Below are positions 1 to 8,674 of a stretch of DNA of 55,879 bases, one piece after another. A program made the translations under genes and the position numbers. The notes under the pieces were generated by a model. It was not told the DNA's origin. It was given only the letters and a program-made list of their open reading frames with translations, and did not search any database. Source of the DNA: Comamonadaceae bacterium (lineage in GTDB: Bacteria > Pseudomonadota > Gammaproteobacteria > Burkholderiales > Burkholderiaceae_C); NCBI GenBank assembly GCA_947475685.1, contig CANJNC010000019.1, forward strand, positions 1 to 55,879, given 5' to 3'. Numbering within the stretch: the stretch's first letter is position 1; each line of letters starts with the position of its first letter.

Positions 1-702
1 GCCTTGTACAAGGAAAAACTGCTGCAAGAGGTCAACTCTCCTGTTTTTGCCAGTTTGATCGATAAGGCCGTTCCTGCGCACAAGCAATGGGCCGCTTTTA
101 ATTTGGATATTTACAGTGGCGCCTTCAATACCAAGCAGTACAAGCGTGAAGACTTGCCCAAAAGCTATGAAGAACTTTTGAATCCCAAGTGGCGTGGTCA
201 ACTTGGAATAGAAGCCAATGATCACGTATGGTTTGGTGCATTGCTGGCTGAGTTGGGGGAAGAAAAGGGTAAAAAGCTCTTTGATCAAATTATGGGTAGC
301 AATGGATTTTCCATTAGGAAAGGTCATTCTCTTTTGACAACCATGGTTGCATCAGGTGAGGTTCCGATGGCCATCACGGTCTACAACTGGAACCCAGAAT
401 CTTTAAAGAAAAAGGGTGCGCCCATCGAAGTTTTTTGGATCCCGCCCCTGTTGGCTTTGCCTTCAACTGTGGCGATCATGAACAAAGCGCCGCACCCCTA
501 TGGTGCCTTTTTGTTTTACGATTTTGTATTGAATGAGGGTCAAAAAATGGTAGCTGATGCGGGCTATGCTGCAACTTCAAAAAAAATCGATACCGTCTAT
601 TCCTCCATGTCTGTTAAAGTCATTGATGCTCAAAACGCCTTGACTCATCAGGACCGTTGGTTCAAGATGTACTCTGATATGCTCAATAAACGCAATAAAT
701 GA
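1..702 (+). CDS. ABC transporter substrate-binding protein (iron(III)/family 1 type), 5'-truncated
   Basis: The reading frame is open at the left edge, so the N-terminus and any signal peptide lie outside the window. The visible 233 residues resemble the C-terminal two thirds of Fbp/AfuA-like extracellular solute-binding proteins of ABC importers. Features seen are a lobe-closing stretch with the motif LLNPKWRGQLG (near residue 58), a run of small residues in the hinge (MVASGEVPMAITVYN) and a C-terminal FYDFVLNEGQKMVADAG helix typical of this family. The family binds ferric iron or small organic anions in the periplasm. The gene ends 27 bases before a second binding-protein-like gene on the same strand and probably belongs to the LigJ/LigK operon, so an organic acid ligand is at least as likely as iron. 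The ligand is not determined by the sequence. Confidence 0.75.
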   Translation, partial: ALYKEKLLQEVNSPVFASLIDKAVPAHKQWAAFNLDIYSGAFNTKQYKREDLPKSYEELLNPKWRGQLGIEANDHVWFGALLAELGEEKGKKLFDQIMGSNGFSIRKGHSLLTTMVASGEVPMAITVYNWNPESLKKKGAPIEVFWIPPLLALPSTVAIMNKAPHPYGAFLFYDFVLNEGQKMVADAGYAATSKKIDTVYSSMSVKVIDAQNALTHQDRWFKMYSDMLNKRNK

Positions 703-729
703 GCCTTAAATTTTCAATAAAGTAACACC

Positions 730-1725
730 ATGGATATCAGCATTGCGCTTTCAGACAACCACTATACCCGACCCATTACACAAGGGCGAGTTCATGCGCA
801 AGGGGTCAGGTTTTTGCCAACCAGTGTGCATCCTTCGGAGATGTTTTGGCGTCAATTGAAGTACGGAGACTTTGATGTCTCAGAAATGTCCCTGTCATCA
901 CTCTTCATTGCATCCTCCAATGGGGATCGAAAATGGGTTGCCTTGCCGATTTACACGTCCAGGACTTTTTTCCAAACTTGGATTTTGATTCGCAATGACA
1001 AGGGGATTTACACCCCCGCTGATTTAAAAGGCAAAAGAGTCGGTGTGCCTGAGTATCAACAAACCGCAGCCTTATGGTCAAGAGGAATTTTGCAGCATGA
1101 GTTTGGCGTCTTGCCCAAAGACATGACTTGGTTCATGGAGCGCAGTCCTGAGAAAAGTCATGGTGGCTCCACAGGCTTCAAAGCACCCCAAGGGGTTGAG
1201 TTGAATATGATCAATCCCAAAACCAATATTGGAGAAATGCTGGTCCAAGGCGAGTTGGATGCGACACTTTTATATCTCAATAGTAAAAATTTGGTGGATC
1301 GCTCTCAGATTGATGTTTTGGGTCACCCCAATATTGAACCCCTTTTTAAAGATCCATTTGCAGAGACCACGCGGTTTTTTCGTAAAACGGGACTCTTTCC
1401 AATCAATCATACGGTGGTCATGAAAAGGGAGCTTTATGAAAAACACCCTTGGTTGGCTTTGAACATCTATCACGCTTTCGTTGAGGCCAAGCGGCAAGCC
1501 GACTTGGATGCGCAAGAGGCGATGCAATCCATGATGGAGACTGGGGTGATCGGCTTAAACCAAGGCTTAGAGGCCATGGATTGGCAAGATCAAGCTAAAA
1601 AATATGGCATGAAAAATTCAAAGGCCGTTCTACAAACGATTGCAGCGTATATTTTTGAGCAAGGCTTGAGTCAATTGCCCATCGAGATTGAAGACATTTT
1701 TGCCGCTTCAACGTTGGAATTGTAA
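730..1725 (+). CDS. 4,5-dihydroxyphthalate decarboxylase-like protein (Pht5 family / NMT1-like fold)
   Basis: The 331-residue protein has no signal peptide and begins MDISIALSDNHYTRPI, as in proteins annotated as 4,5-dihydroxyphthalate decarboxylase (Pht5). These have a periplasmic-binding-protein-like fold but are cytoplasmic. Supporting blocks are the GDFDVSEMSLSS stretch near residue 55 and LKGKRVGVPEYQQTAALW near residue 97. Known Pht5 converts 4,5-dihydroxyphthalate to protocatechuate. Placement just ahead of ligJ and ligK, which finish protocatechuate 4,5-cleavage, fits a decarboxylase feeding that route. Many family members have no proven activity, so the exact substrate is an inference. 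The start ATG is 27 bases after the upstream stop. Confidence 0.7.
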   Translation: MDISIALSDNHYTRPITQGRVHAQGVRFLPTSVHPSEMFWRQLKYGDFDVSEMSLSSLFIASSNGDRKWVALPIYTSRTFFQTWILIRNDKGIYTPADLKGKRVGVPEYQQTAALWSRGILQHEFGVLPKDMTWFMERSPEKSHGGSTGFKAPQGVELNMINPKTNIGEMLVQGELDATLLYLNSKNLVDRSQIDVLGHPNIEPLFKDPFAETTRFFRKTGLFPINHTVVMKRELYEKHPWLALNIYHAFVEAKRQADLDAQEAMQSMMETGVIGLNQGLEAMDWQDQAKKYGMKNSKAVLQTIAAYIFEQGLSQLPIEIEDIFAASTLEL

Positions 1726-1765
1726 TTTTGACCCTTTCAGGGCGTTTGATGAAGGAGGAGTTTTT

Positions 1766-2173
1766 ATGAATGAACAATCAACTGAACGCGTTGGCCGCTC
1801 GATTGAGATAGAGGGTATCACCCATGGTCATGCGCCCATTCCAATGGGGGCCAGGGTTGGAAATATGATTTATTCATCTGGCATCATGGGGAAAAATCCA
1901 GCCAATGACACCTTGCCGTCTGATGCGCCTAGTCAGTCCATGTACATGTTTGCCAATTTACAATCTCTTCTTGTAAATGCAGGAGCCAGTCTCAAGAATG
2001 TGGTTCACGTCAAAGCGTATATCAAAGACAACACCCACCGCGATGCACTCAATGAAGAGTGGCTTAAATGCTTTCCAGACCCCCTTGATCGCCCGGCAAG
2101 GCACACCATGGTCTCAGACCTTCCTGGTGGCATGCTCATGCAAATTGAAATTGTCGCGGTGATCACCAACTAA
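1766..2173 (+). CDS. RidA/YjgF-family deaminase-like protein
   Basis: A 135-residue RidA-family protein. The start was chosen at 1766 because a strong ribosome binding site (AAGGAGG, 1752-1758) lies just upstream; an in-frame ATG 78 bases earlier lies inside the preceding gene. Family marks are IYSSGIMGKNP near residue 33, LQSLLVNAGASLKNVVHVKAYIKD in the centre, and RPARHTMVSDLPGGMLMQIEI at the C-terminus with the conserved Arg. RidA proteins form trimers that hydrolyse reactive enamine/imine intermediates; 2-aminomuconate deaminase is a catabolic member. Between a decarboxylase-like gene and ligJ it may remove an amino group or protect against an unstable enamine, but this is inference. Confidence 0.88.
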   Translation: MNEQSTERVGRSIEIEGITHGHAPIPMGARVGNMIYSSGIMGKNPANDTLPSDAPSQSMYMFANLQSLLVNAGASLKNVVHVKAYIKDNTHRDALNEEWLKCFPDPLDRPARHTMVSDLPGGMLMQIEIVAVITN

Positions 2174-2201
2174 ACACTTCTTTTTATTTTGAAAGCGAAA
2201 A

Positions 2202-3239
2202 ATGATCATTGATTGTCACGGTCACTTCACGACCACACCCTCTAGAGTGATGGAATACAGGGCTCGCCAAGTAGAGGCACTCAAAAAAACTGGAAAGAAC
2301 ACCGATGAGGCGCCACCGCACATCAGCGATGAGGAAATTTTTTCAGCCATCAATGACAATCAACTGAAGGTCATGAAAGAGCGGGGCATTGATTTAACCA
2401 TTTTTTCACCCCGAGCATTGGGCATGGATCACCATTGTGGTGATGAACAAACCAACTTGACTTGGGCCGTCTATTGCAATGATTTGGTTCATCGCGCCTG
2501 CGTGATGTTTCCAGATTATTTTGCCGGTGTGTGTCAACTGCCACAAGTTGCTGGGTCCAAGCCTGGGAAAGTGGTGTTTGATGAATTGAAGCGTTGCATT
2601 GAAGATTTGAACTTCATTGGTGCCAATTTGAATCCGGATCCTTCGGGTGGAAAATGGTCAGACCCACCTCTTTGGGACAAGGATTGGTGGTATCCCCTTT
2701 ATGAGAAATTTGCTCACTATGACATTCCGGTGATGATTCATGTGAGTGGTTCTTGTAACCCTCACTTTAATGCCGTGGCCACCCACTACATCAATGGCGA
2801 TACGACGGCCTTTGTTCAATTCATGATGTCTGATATCTTTAAAGACTTTCCAACATTGAAATTCATTGTGCCCCACGGAGGCGGTGCAGCCCCCTACCAT
2901 TGGGGACGCTATCAGGGCATGGCCATTGATATGAATTATGGCGATTTGAATCAAAAGGTGATGAAGAATTTGTATTTTGATACATGTGTTTACCATCAGC
3001 CGGGTATTGATTTGTTGCTCAAAGTCATACCCAGTGAAAATATTCTTTTTGCCTCAGAGACCATAGGGGCCGTTCGAGCGGTGGACCCCAAGACGGGTCG
3101 AAATTTTGACGATACCCATGAATACATCAAGGCCACGAATGTGGTGGGAGAGGCAGAGAAATCAAAAATTTACAGCGCCAACGCTTTGGGTGTTTACAAA
3201 CGTCTTGGCACCCATCCCAAGTTCAAATCGAAGACATAA
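2202..3239 (+). CDS. ligJ: 4-oxalomesaconate hydratase (amidohydrolase superfamily)
   Basis: A 345-residue amidohydrolase_2 protein closely matching LigJ of Sphingobium, which hydrates 4-oxalomesaconate to 4-carboxy-4-hydroxy-2-oxoadipate in protocatechuate 4,5-cleavage and gallate catabolism. The N-terminal DCHGH supplies His6 and His8. A further His at about residue 180 (MIHVSGSC) and a Glu at about 286 (ASETIGAV) fall where LigJ has its other zinc ligands. Blocks such as NLNPDPSGG, PHGGGAAPYHWGR and FDTCVYHQPGIDLL are shared. The next gene, 12 bases downstream, is the aldolase that would use its product, which strongly supports the call. It is cytoplasmic. Confidence 0.93.
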   Translation: MIIDCHGHFTTTPSRVMEYRARQVEALKKTGKNTDEAPPHISDEEIFSAINDNQLKVMKERGIDLTIFSPRALGMDHHCGDEQTNLTWAVYCNDLVHRACVMFPDYFAGVCQLPQVAGSKPGKVVFDELKRCIEDLNFIGANLNPDPSGGKWSDPPLWDKDWWYPLYEKFAHYDIPVMIHVSGSCNPHFNAVATHYINGDTTAFVQFMMSDIFKDFPTLKFIVPHGGGAAPYHWGRYQGMAIDMNYGDLNQKVMKNLYFDTCVYHQPGIDLLLKVIPSENILFASETIGAVRAVDPKTGRNFDDTHEYIKATNVVGEAEKSKIYSANALGVYKRLGTHPKFKSKT

Positions 3240-3251
3240 AGTGAGATAAAA

Positions 3252-3914
3252 ATGATTGGATTTCAAATTTTGCAAAGACAACGTGTCATTGATCCAAGCG
3301 TGGTCAAGGCATTTAAAGATTTGCCTGTGGCGTGTGTGAGCGATTGCATGCAAAGAATGTTTGCCGGTGGTCCAGACTTAAGGCCGATGCACAATGGGCA
3401 CCCTATGGCTGGAGCGGCATTTACCGTCAAAGTCAGGCCTGGAGATAATTTAATGATCCACAAAGCGATTCAACTCGCTGGCCCCGGTGATGTGCTGGTG
3501 GTCGATGGGGGGGGAGACCTCACCAATGCATTGATTGGGGAGATTATGACTTCAGCTGCCCACGCCAAAGGCATCGTGGGTATGGTCATTTACGGATCGG
3601 TCAGGGATGCGGGCTATCTTAAAACACAAGACTTTGGCGTTTTTGCTTGTGGTGTCACGCACCGAGGCCCCTACAAAGACGGGCCAGGGGAAATCAATGT
3701 GCCACTCGCTTTAGGCGGCATGGTGATTCATCCGGGCGACTTGATTTTGGGCGATGAGGATGGTGTCTTGTGTGTACCCATTGATCATGCGAGCGTTTTA
3801 CTTAAAGACACGCAACTTCGAGTAGAACAAGAGACGGCAATCCTTGAGCAAATTCGTTCTGGTACATATCAAAACGCCTGGATTGACAAAGCGGTCAAGG
3901 ACAAGATGGGTTGA
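3252..3914 (+). CDS. ligK: 4-hydroxy-4-methyl-2-oxoglutarate / 4-carboxy-4-hydroxy-2-oxoadipate aldolase (RraA-type)
   Basis: A 220-residue class II pyruvate aldolase of the RraA-like HMG/CHA family. It shows VACVSDCMQRMF near residue 26, GPGDVLVVDGGGDLTNALIGEIM near residue 76 and the catalytic-region block GMVIYGSVRDAGYL near residue 115, whose Arg-Asp pair is conserved in the family. Known members cleave 4-carboxy-4-hydroxy-2-oxoadipate to pyruvate and oxaloacetate. It directly follows ligJ with a 12-base gap and is last in the operon. RraA itself (the RNase E inhibitor) has the same fold, but the longer length and the ligJ neighbour favour the aldolase. Confidence 0.85.
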   Translation: MIGFQILQRQRVIDPSVVKAFKDLPVACVSDCMQRMFAGGPDLRPMHNGHPMAGAAFTVKVRPGDNLMIHKAIQLAGPGDVLVVDGGGDLTNALIGEIMTSAAHAKGIVGMVIYGSVRDAGYLKTQDFGVFACGVTHRGPYKDGPGEINVPLALGGMVIHPGDLILGDEDGVLCVPIDHASVLLKDTQLRVEQETAILEQIRSGTYQNAWIDKAVKDKMG

Positions 3915-3972
3915 GCTTTGGATGTTGCTCTTGACTCAAAAGTCTTCAAGCCATTCGTTTTAGACAAGCGCA

Positions 3973-4950
3973 TTAGTCGAGTTTGATGTTCATGTCTTTG
4001 ATGATTTGAGACCATCTTTGGGATTCGCTTTTAATATAGGAGGCCAAGTACTCTGCAGAGCCCCCTATGGGGTCGAGTGCGAATCGATCAAGTTGTTCAG
4101 CTTTGAAGCTTGGGTCCTTGAGAATTTTGTTGGTCTCAACATTGAGTTTTTCCAAAACGTCTTTGGGTGTTCCAGCAACGCCCATCAATGCAAACCAAGA
4201 TGAGGGTGTGAAGCCCTCGAGCCCCACCTCTTTGAAGGTGGGTACATCGGGCAATTGTGTTGAACGCTTGCTGCCTGCTACAGCCAAGACTCTCAAATTG
4301 TTGGCACGCGCTTGGGCGCTGACCAAGCCCGTTGAGACGATCATGGCTGAGACATGCCCCCCAATTAAATCGGTGATTGCCGCTGAGGCTCCTTTGTAAG
4401 CAATGTCCACCAACTGCAGCTCTGTCACGCGTTGAAAAAGTTCAAAATTCAAGTGTGCGGACGATCCAATTCCAAGGTTGGCGAATGAGTAGTGTTTTGG
4501 TTGCTTTTTGGCCAATTGCACAAATTCACTCATGTTTTTAGCAGGAATGCTTGGAGAAATCACAAAACTTTGTGGAATGCTTGCCAACGCAATGATGGGC
4601 GCAAAATTCTTATCGACATCGTAGGGCAGCTTGGCGTAGAGCATGGGATTCATGGTGAGCGTTGACTCTGCGGTTAAGAGCAATGTGTACCCGTCAGGCG
4701 AAGATTTTGCAACATGCGTGGCACCGATCAGCGTGTTACCGCCTGGCTTGTTCTCTACAAGCACTTGTTGTCCCAAGTTGGCACTCAGTTTGATTGCCAA
4801 GGCACGGGCCAATCCATCAGAAACGCCACCAGTGACATAAGGTACCACGATGGAGATGGATTTTTGAGGGTAGTTGCTTTGTGCATGAGTTGCACAGCAC
4901 ACCAGCAAGAGTGGTAAAAGTTTGGTAAAAAGCGTGAAGATGTATTTCAT
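3973..4950 (-). CDS. Bug/TctC-family tripartite tricarboxylate transporter substrate-binding protein
   Basis: A 325-residue periplasmic protein with a signal peptide (hydrophobic core LLPLLLVCCA, likely cut after THA near residue 22). The family sequence follows: ISIVVPYVTGGVSDGLAR at the first ligand loop, DGYTLL in the second, and YKGASAAITDLIGGH before the hinge. These proteins capture carboxylates for TctAB, or act as stand-alone binding proteins; no tctA or tctB is in the window. It is convergent with ligK and divergent from the FAH-family gene at 5132, so it may share a promoter region with the latter. The ligand is unknown. Confidence 0.93.
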   Translation of the reverse strand: MKYIFTLFTKLLPLLLVCCATHAQSNYPQKSISIVVPYVTGGVSDGLARALAIKLSANLGQQVLVENKPGGNTLIGATHVAKSSPDGYTLLLTAESTLTMNPMLYAKLPYDVDKNFAPIIALASIPQSFVISPSIPAKNMSEFVQLAKKQPKHYSFANLGIGSSAHLNFELFQRVTELQLVDIAYKGASAAITDLIGGHVSAMIVSTGLVSAQARANNLRVLAVAGSKRSTQLPDVPTFKEVGLEGFTPSSWFALMGVAGTPKDVLEKLNVETNKILKDPSFKAEQLDRFALDPIGGSAEYLASYIKSESQRWSQIIKDMNIKLD

Positions 4951-5131
4951 TTCGGAAAAAAAGGGTTCGTCATTGAGTGGAGTTATAGTTTATAAGCGTT
5001 TTAAGTATAGGTTGGCGGGTTTGAATTGAGTCAGGGTTTACCCGATGCAGCAGTGTTCGTTGCTTTGACAAAAGACGCCAATGGCCCAGAGTGCCGCTGT
5101 TAAAATAAGACTTTTTCTCGAAATTTTTGAT

Positions 5132-5965
5132 ATGAAACTTATTAACTTCAACCACAACCATTTTGGTCTTGTCATGGATGACAAGGTCTATGATTTAACG
5201 CAGTCTCAACAAGTCCTGACCTTTATGGACGCGCTCAATTGGCTCAAGGGTCGGGATCCACAACATATTCAAAACATCAAATCAAGTGCCCCATCTTTTG
5301 AGTTAAAAGACGTTCAGATCAACAGCCCCGTTCCCAGTCCCGGAAAGGTCGTGGCTGCACCGATCAATTACAAAGCGCACATTGAAGAGATGAAAACCAA
5401 TGGCCAAGCCTTTGGTCATATTCTCACGGATATTCGTCAAGCTGGGTTGTTCCTAAAGGCCTCCTCCTCGGTCGTTGGCTTGAGCCAAGGCATCGCTCAA
5501 CGTTTTTTAGAGCGCAGAACCGATCATGAGATTGAGCTGTGTGTGATCATTGGCAAGTTGTGTGACCATGTTCAAAAAGAAGAGGCGCTGACATATGTCG
5601 CTGGCTACTGTCTAGGTCTAGACATCACCATTCGAGGAACAGAGGACAGGAGTTTTAGAAAATCCTTGGATTCATACACTGTTTTGGGTCCTTGGATGAC
5701 TCTCAATCATCCTGGATTGGATCCCCAAAATATCGACTTGGAACTCAAGGTCAATGAAGAGCTGAGGCAGCACACCAGCACACAAGACATGGTGATGTCG
5801 GTGGTGGAGTTGATTGAATATGCATCTTCCTTTTACACACTCCACCCAGGTGATGTGATCATGACGGGAACACCCCAGGGTGTGGGCCCGATCAGGCCAG
5901 GCGACACCTTGCATGCGAAAGGCAGTGGCTTGGGTCAAATGAGTGTGAAAGTCCGAGCAGCTTGA
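5132..5965 (+). CDS. fumarylacetoacetate hydrolase (FAH) family protein
   Basis: A 277-residue FAH-fold protein. The ATG at 5132 gives the normal family N-terminus MKLINFNHNHFGLV; an earlier in-frame ATG would add 17 residues unlike the family. Seen are the start of the catalytic domain VVAAPINYKAHIEEM, a metal-binding HEIELCVIIGKL and the C-terminal block HPGDVIMTGTPQGVGPI. The family covers hydrolases, hydratases and decarboxylases of 2-oxo acids from meta-cleavage of aromatics, using a divalent metal. The stop overlaps an in-frame start of the next frame, and the PcaD-like hydrolase follows at 6007, so the two are probably co-transcribed. The substrate is unknown. Confidence 0.9.
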   Translation: MKLINFNHNHFGLVMDDKVYDLTQSQQVLTFMDALNWLKGRDPQHIQNIKSSAPSFELKDVQINSPVPSPGKVVAAPINYKAHIEEMKTNGQAFGHILTDIRQAGLFLKASSSVVGLSQGIAQRFLERRTDHEIELCVIIGKLCDHVQKEEALTYVAGYCLGLDITIRGTEDRSFRKSLDSYTVLGPWMTLNHPGLDPQNIDLELKVNEELRQHTSTQDMVMSVVELIEYASSFYTLHPGDVIMTGTPQGVGPIRPGDTLHAKGSGLGQMSVKVRAA

Positions 5966-6006
5966 TTTTTCGGGTTTGGTTTCTTCTCTTTTTTTTAAGT
6001 TTTTAT

Positions 6007-6813
6007 ATGTCTTTAACGCCTTTTAATGTGACTTCATTTGATCATGTGCAAATCCATGTGACGCCTCTCAAATCGTCCTCTTCTACCCATAAGCCAGTTG
6101 TATTCTTGCATGCCTTGGCGATGAGTGCGGCCATGTGGAAAGAGTTTGCAGCTCATTTGCAAATCGATGCGCCAATGTACGGCATTGATCTGCGCGGTCA
6201 CGGTCAATCTGAACGTGCGAAAGGTCCGTTTTCGACCGAGCAATTTGCCAAGGATGTGTTGTCGGTGATAGATCACCTCAAAATTGATCAAGTCAATTTA
6301 GTCGGTTGCTCAATGGGTGGAACGGTTGCCATGGCTTTTGCTGGCCATTATCCAAACCGTGTTCAATCCTTGAGTTTGATTGACACAACCGCTTGTTACG
6401 GAGCGGATGCCAAAGGGTCATGGGAGAAAAGAGGTCAACAAGGCGTGACGCAAGGATTGACGTCTTTGCTTGGATTTCAAGTCGAGAGGTGGTTCAGCAC
6501 CTCTTATGCTGAGCAAAACCCAAGCGTTGTGAAGTTTTATCAAGATATATTTGTTAAAAATGAGCCAGCTTGCTATTTAGAAACCTGCCGCATGTTGGGT
6601 CAGGCAGACGAGCGTGCTCACTTGGTCAATTACAAAGGCCCATGCAGCGTGGTGGTCGGAGAAGAGGACTACGCTACTCCAGTTGCCATGGCTGAAGAAA
6701 TTAAAAGCATTTTGCCCCAAGCGACCTTGACGGTCTTAAAAGCTGTGAGGCATTACGCACCGATTCAAGCGCCGCGGGAAGTGGCCGCTTGTATCTCATC
6801 TGCGATGAGCTAA
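6007..6813 (+). CDS. alpha/beta hydrolase, 3-oxoadipate enol-lactonase (PcaD)-like
   Basis: A 268-residue alpha/beta hydrolase starting MSLTPFNV at 6007. An upstream in-frame ATG at 5962 overlaps the preceding stop and would add a short hydrophobic segment, so that start cannot be excluded. The nucleophile elbow GCSMGG lies near residue 99, the acid is probably the Asp in VVGEEDYATP, and the His is in AVRHYAP near the C-terminus, giving a full triad. IDLRGHGQS is the usual oxyanion-side motif. PcaD-type enzymes hydrolyse enol-lactones; related ones cleave meta-cleavage products or esters. It shares the operon with a FAH protein, which fits ring-cleavage product processing. Confidence 0.85.
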   Translation: MSLTPFNVTSFDHVQIHVTPLKSSSSTHKPVVFLHALAMSAAMWKEFAAHLQIDAPMYGIDLRGHGQSERAKGPFSTEQFAKDVLSVIDHLKIDQVNLVGCSMGGTVAMAFAGHYPNRVQSLSLIDTTACYGADAKGSWEKRGQQGVTQGLTSLLGFQVERWFSTSYAEQNPSVVKFYQDIFVKNEPACYLETCRMLGQADERAHLVNYKGPCSVVVGEEDYATPVAMAEEIKSILPQATLTVLKAVRHYAPIQAPREVAACISSAMS

Positions 6814-6818
6814 AGAGT

Positions 6819-6853
6819 TGAGAATGGCGCGCCTAAAGAGCGCGCAGTTCTCA
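6819..6853. terminator. GC-rich hairpin between convergent genes
   Basis: A near-perfect inverted repeat: TGAGAA-TG-GCGCGC, a 7-base loop CTAAAGA, then GCGCGC-AG-TTCTCA. It begins 5 bases after the stop of the PcaD-like gene and includes the stop codon of the TctC gene on the other strand. A bidirectional terminator or mRNA 3'-end stabiliser fits this position. There is no clear U-tract on either strand, so simple intrinsic termination is not certain. Confidence 0.6.
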
Positions 6854-7801
6854 TTCAATGGTGATTTTCCTTTGCTTGATGACTTGAGACCACTTTATGG
6901 ACTCTTTGTTCATCCAATCCGCAAAAGCCTCTGGACTTGAACCAACGACTTCAACGCCTTGAGAGGTGAATTTTTCTTTGAAATCTGAAGAATTCAAGGC
7001 CTTGACCAATGCAGCATTTAACTTGTCAATAACCGCTTTAGGTGTGCCAGCTGGAGCCAACATGCCAGTCCAAGATTGTGCTTCAAAGCCGGCAAAGGTA
7101 TCTGCAATGGGAGGTACATCGGGCAGTTGCGCAATGCGTTTTGCAGAAGACACGGCAAGGGGTGTCAATCGTCCACTTTGAATGTGCTGCAAAACCAAAC
7201 TGACCGAGACAATCATGGCATTGACTTGCCCGCCCATGAGATCTGTTATGGCCTGTGAGCCTCCCTTGTAAGTGACCAAAGTGGAGTCAATCCCAGCATA
7301 TTGCTTAAACAACTCCGTTGAGAGTCGACTAGAGGTGCCTGCCCCAGGCGTTGCAAATGAAAAGTGATCTGCTTTTGCTTTGGCCGTTTTGAGTAAATCG
7401 GCCATATTCTTGATGCCAGTGCCTGGAAACACAACCAAGACTTGGGGGCTCTTGACCATGAGAGATATGGGAGCAAAGTCCTTTAACGGGTCGTGTTGAA
7501 TGCCTTTGTACATAAAGGGGTTGGTGGCAAAGCTATCAAATGCGCTCAGCAAGGTGTAGCCGTCGGCAGGCATTTTTGCAACTGCATTGGTGGCCACCAC
7601 CCCGCCTGCAGCCGGTTGATTTTCTACGATGATGGCCTGGCCAAATGCTTCACTCATTTTGGCACTGACGGCCCTGGTGGCCATATCGGTCACGCCTCCA
7701 GATGGGTAGGGGACAATCATCTTGATGGGTTTAACGGGATAGTCTTGTCCAAAAACAAGACTGGTGTAGCAAAGCAAAAGGGCAAACGAAAGTTTTTTCA
7801 T
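6851..7801 (-). CDS. Bug/TctC-family substrate-binding protein
   Basis: A 316-residue member with a compact signal peptide (LSFALLLCYTSLVFG, mature end near QDYPVKP). Family blocks are IVPYPSGGVTDMATR, ENQPAAGGVVATNAVAKMPADGYTLL as consecutive segments, and VTYKGGSQAITDLMGGQV. It is the third and last gene of a minus-strand unit after the VOC dioxygenase and alpha/beta hydrolase, starting only three bases after the hydrolase stop. Its ligand is therefore probably the aromatic or carboxylic acid that the two enzymes degrade; this is inference. Confidence 0.94.
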   Translation of the reverse strand: MKKLSFALLLCYTSLVFGQDYPVKPIKMIVPYPSGGVTDMATRAVSAKMSEAFGQAIIVENQPAAGGVVATNAVAKMPADGYTLLSAFDSFATNPFMYKGIQHDPLKDFAPISLMVKSPQVLVVFPGTGIKNMADLLKTAKAKADHFSFATPGAGTSSRLSTELFKQYAGIDSTLVTYKGGSQAITDLMGGQVNAMIVSVSLVLQHIQSGRLTPLAVSSAKRIAQLPDVPPIADTFAGFEAQSWTGMLAPAGTPKAVIDKLNAALVKALNSSDFKEKFTSQGVEVVGSSPEAFADWMNKESIKWSQVIKQRKITIE

Positions 7802-7804
7802 TTT

Positions 7805-8674
7805 TTAAATGGGTAGATATTGAAATAACCAGTCTTTCACAATGTTCCATACCCGTTGGTTTCCCTCGGCAAGCATGAAGTGATCGGTGTCGCCAAAAAG
7901 GTGTAAATCGGTAGGTTTTCCAGCGCGTTTGAACATCTCCAAGGACTGCTCCGTCGGTGTCACGGAATCGACTGAGCTGTGAAGGAGCAAAAGGGGCCTG
8001 GGTGAGATTTGGGAGACCACGTCTTCGGCCTTGAAGTCAAACATGCTTTGAGCCGTTTCAGCTGTGAACTCTTGCAAAGAGCCAGGAACGATTTGCCGCT
8101 TCAGTCCAGGAGGAATGGGGACGATCTCCATGCGAGGTACCATCAAGGACTGGCCCGTTTTTTCTCGGTGCGCTTTGCCTCTTTTGAGCATGGATGTGAA
8201 TTTTTCCCAGTCTTCGGGTGTTGGGTGCTGTCCCTTGAATTTTCTTTCTCCATGGCCCCAACCTCCAGAGGAAATGGTGGCTGCAACACGGGTATCAATG
8301 GCACCTGCGTAAACGGCAACGGCAGCACCAAAGCTTGATCCAATCAATCCGATTTGCTCGGGCTTCACATGGGGGTGCTTGCTCAGGAATGTCAATGCGT
8401 CTTGCGTATTGTGAACTTGATCCATGCAAATCAAGTTGCCCCTTGTGCCCTCACTCTCCCCGCAGCCTAAAAAATCAAACCGCAAGGTGATGTAGCCCAA
8501 AGTTTCTAGGACAGCGCAAGGACCTAGGACATTCTCTGCACTTTTATTGCTGCCAAAGCCGTGAAGCACGATGATGGCAGGACGCTTTTCATTGCTTTGC
8601 AAGTCTTTGGGCAAGCGAACAATACCAACCAATGTGGCATCTTTGGAGACAAAGGATATTTTTTGTTCTGTCAT
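7805..8674 (-). CDS. alpha/beta hydrolase (dienelactone hydrolase / acyl hydrolase-like)
   Basis: A 289-residue hydrolase. The start at 8674 was chosen because its ATG overlaps the stop of the VOC gene (ATGA), a sign of translational coupling; longer versions run into that gene. IVLHGFGSNKSAEN is the oxyanion region, GSSFGAAV the nucleophile elbow (Ser near residue 122), HSSVDSVTP carries the acid and GDTDHFM the histidine. The fold resembles bacterial acyl hydrolases of the peptidase_S9/hydrolase_4 type. Coupling to an extradiol-type dioxygenase suggests it hydrolyses the ring-cleavage product or an ester precursor. Confidence 0.86.
   Translation of the reverse strand: MTEQKISFVSKDATLVGIVRLPKDLQSNEKRPAIIVLHGFGSNKSAENVLGPCAVLETLGYITLRFDFLGCGESEGTRGNLICMDQVHNTQDALTFLSKHPHVKPEQIGLIGSSFGAAVAVYAGAIDTRVAATISSGGWGHGERKFKGQHPTPEDWEKFTSMLKRGKAHREKTGQSLMVPRMEIVPIPPGLKRQIVPGSLQEFTAETAQSMFDFKAEDVVSQISPRPLLLLHSSVDSVTPTEQSLEMFKRAGKPTDLHLFGDTDHFMLAEGNQRVWNIVKDWLFQYLPI

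Noticed and set aside
5065..5106. TTGACA and TAAAAT as a promoter for the FAH gene at 5132
   Set aside because: The hexamers are 30 bases apart, far outside the 16-18 base spacing needed for sigma70.
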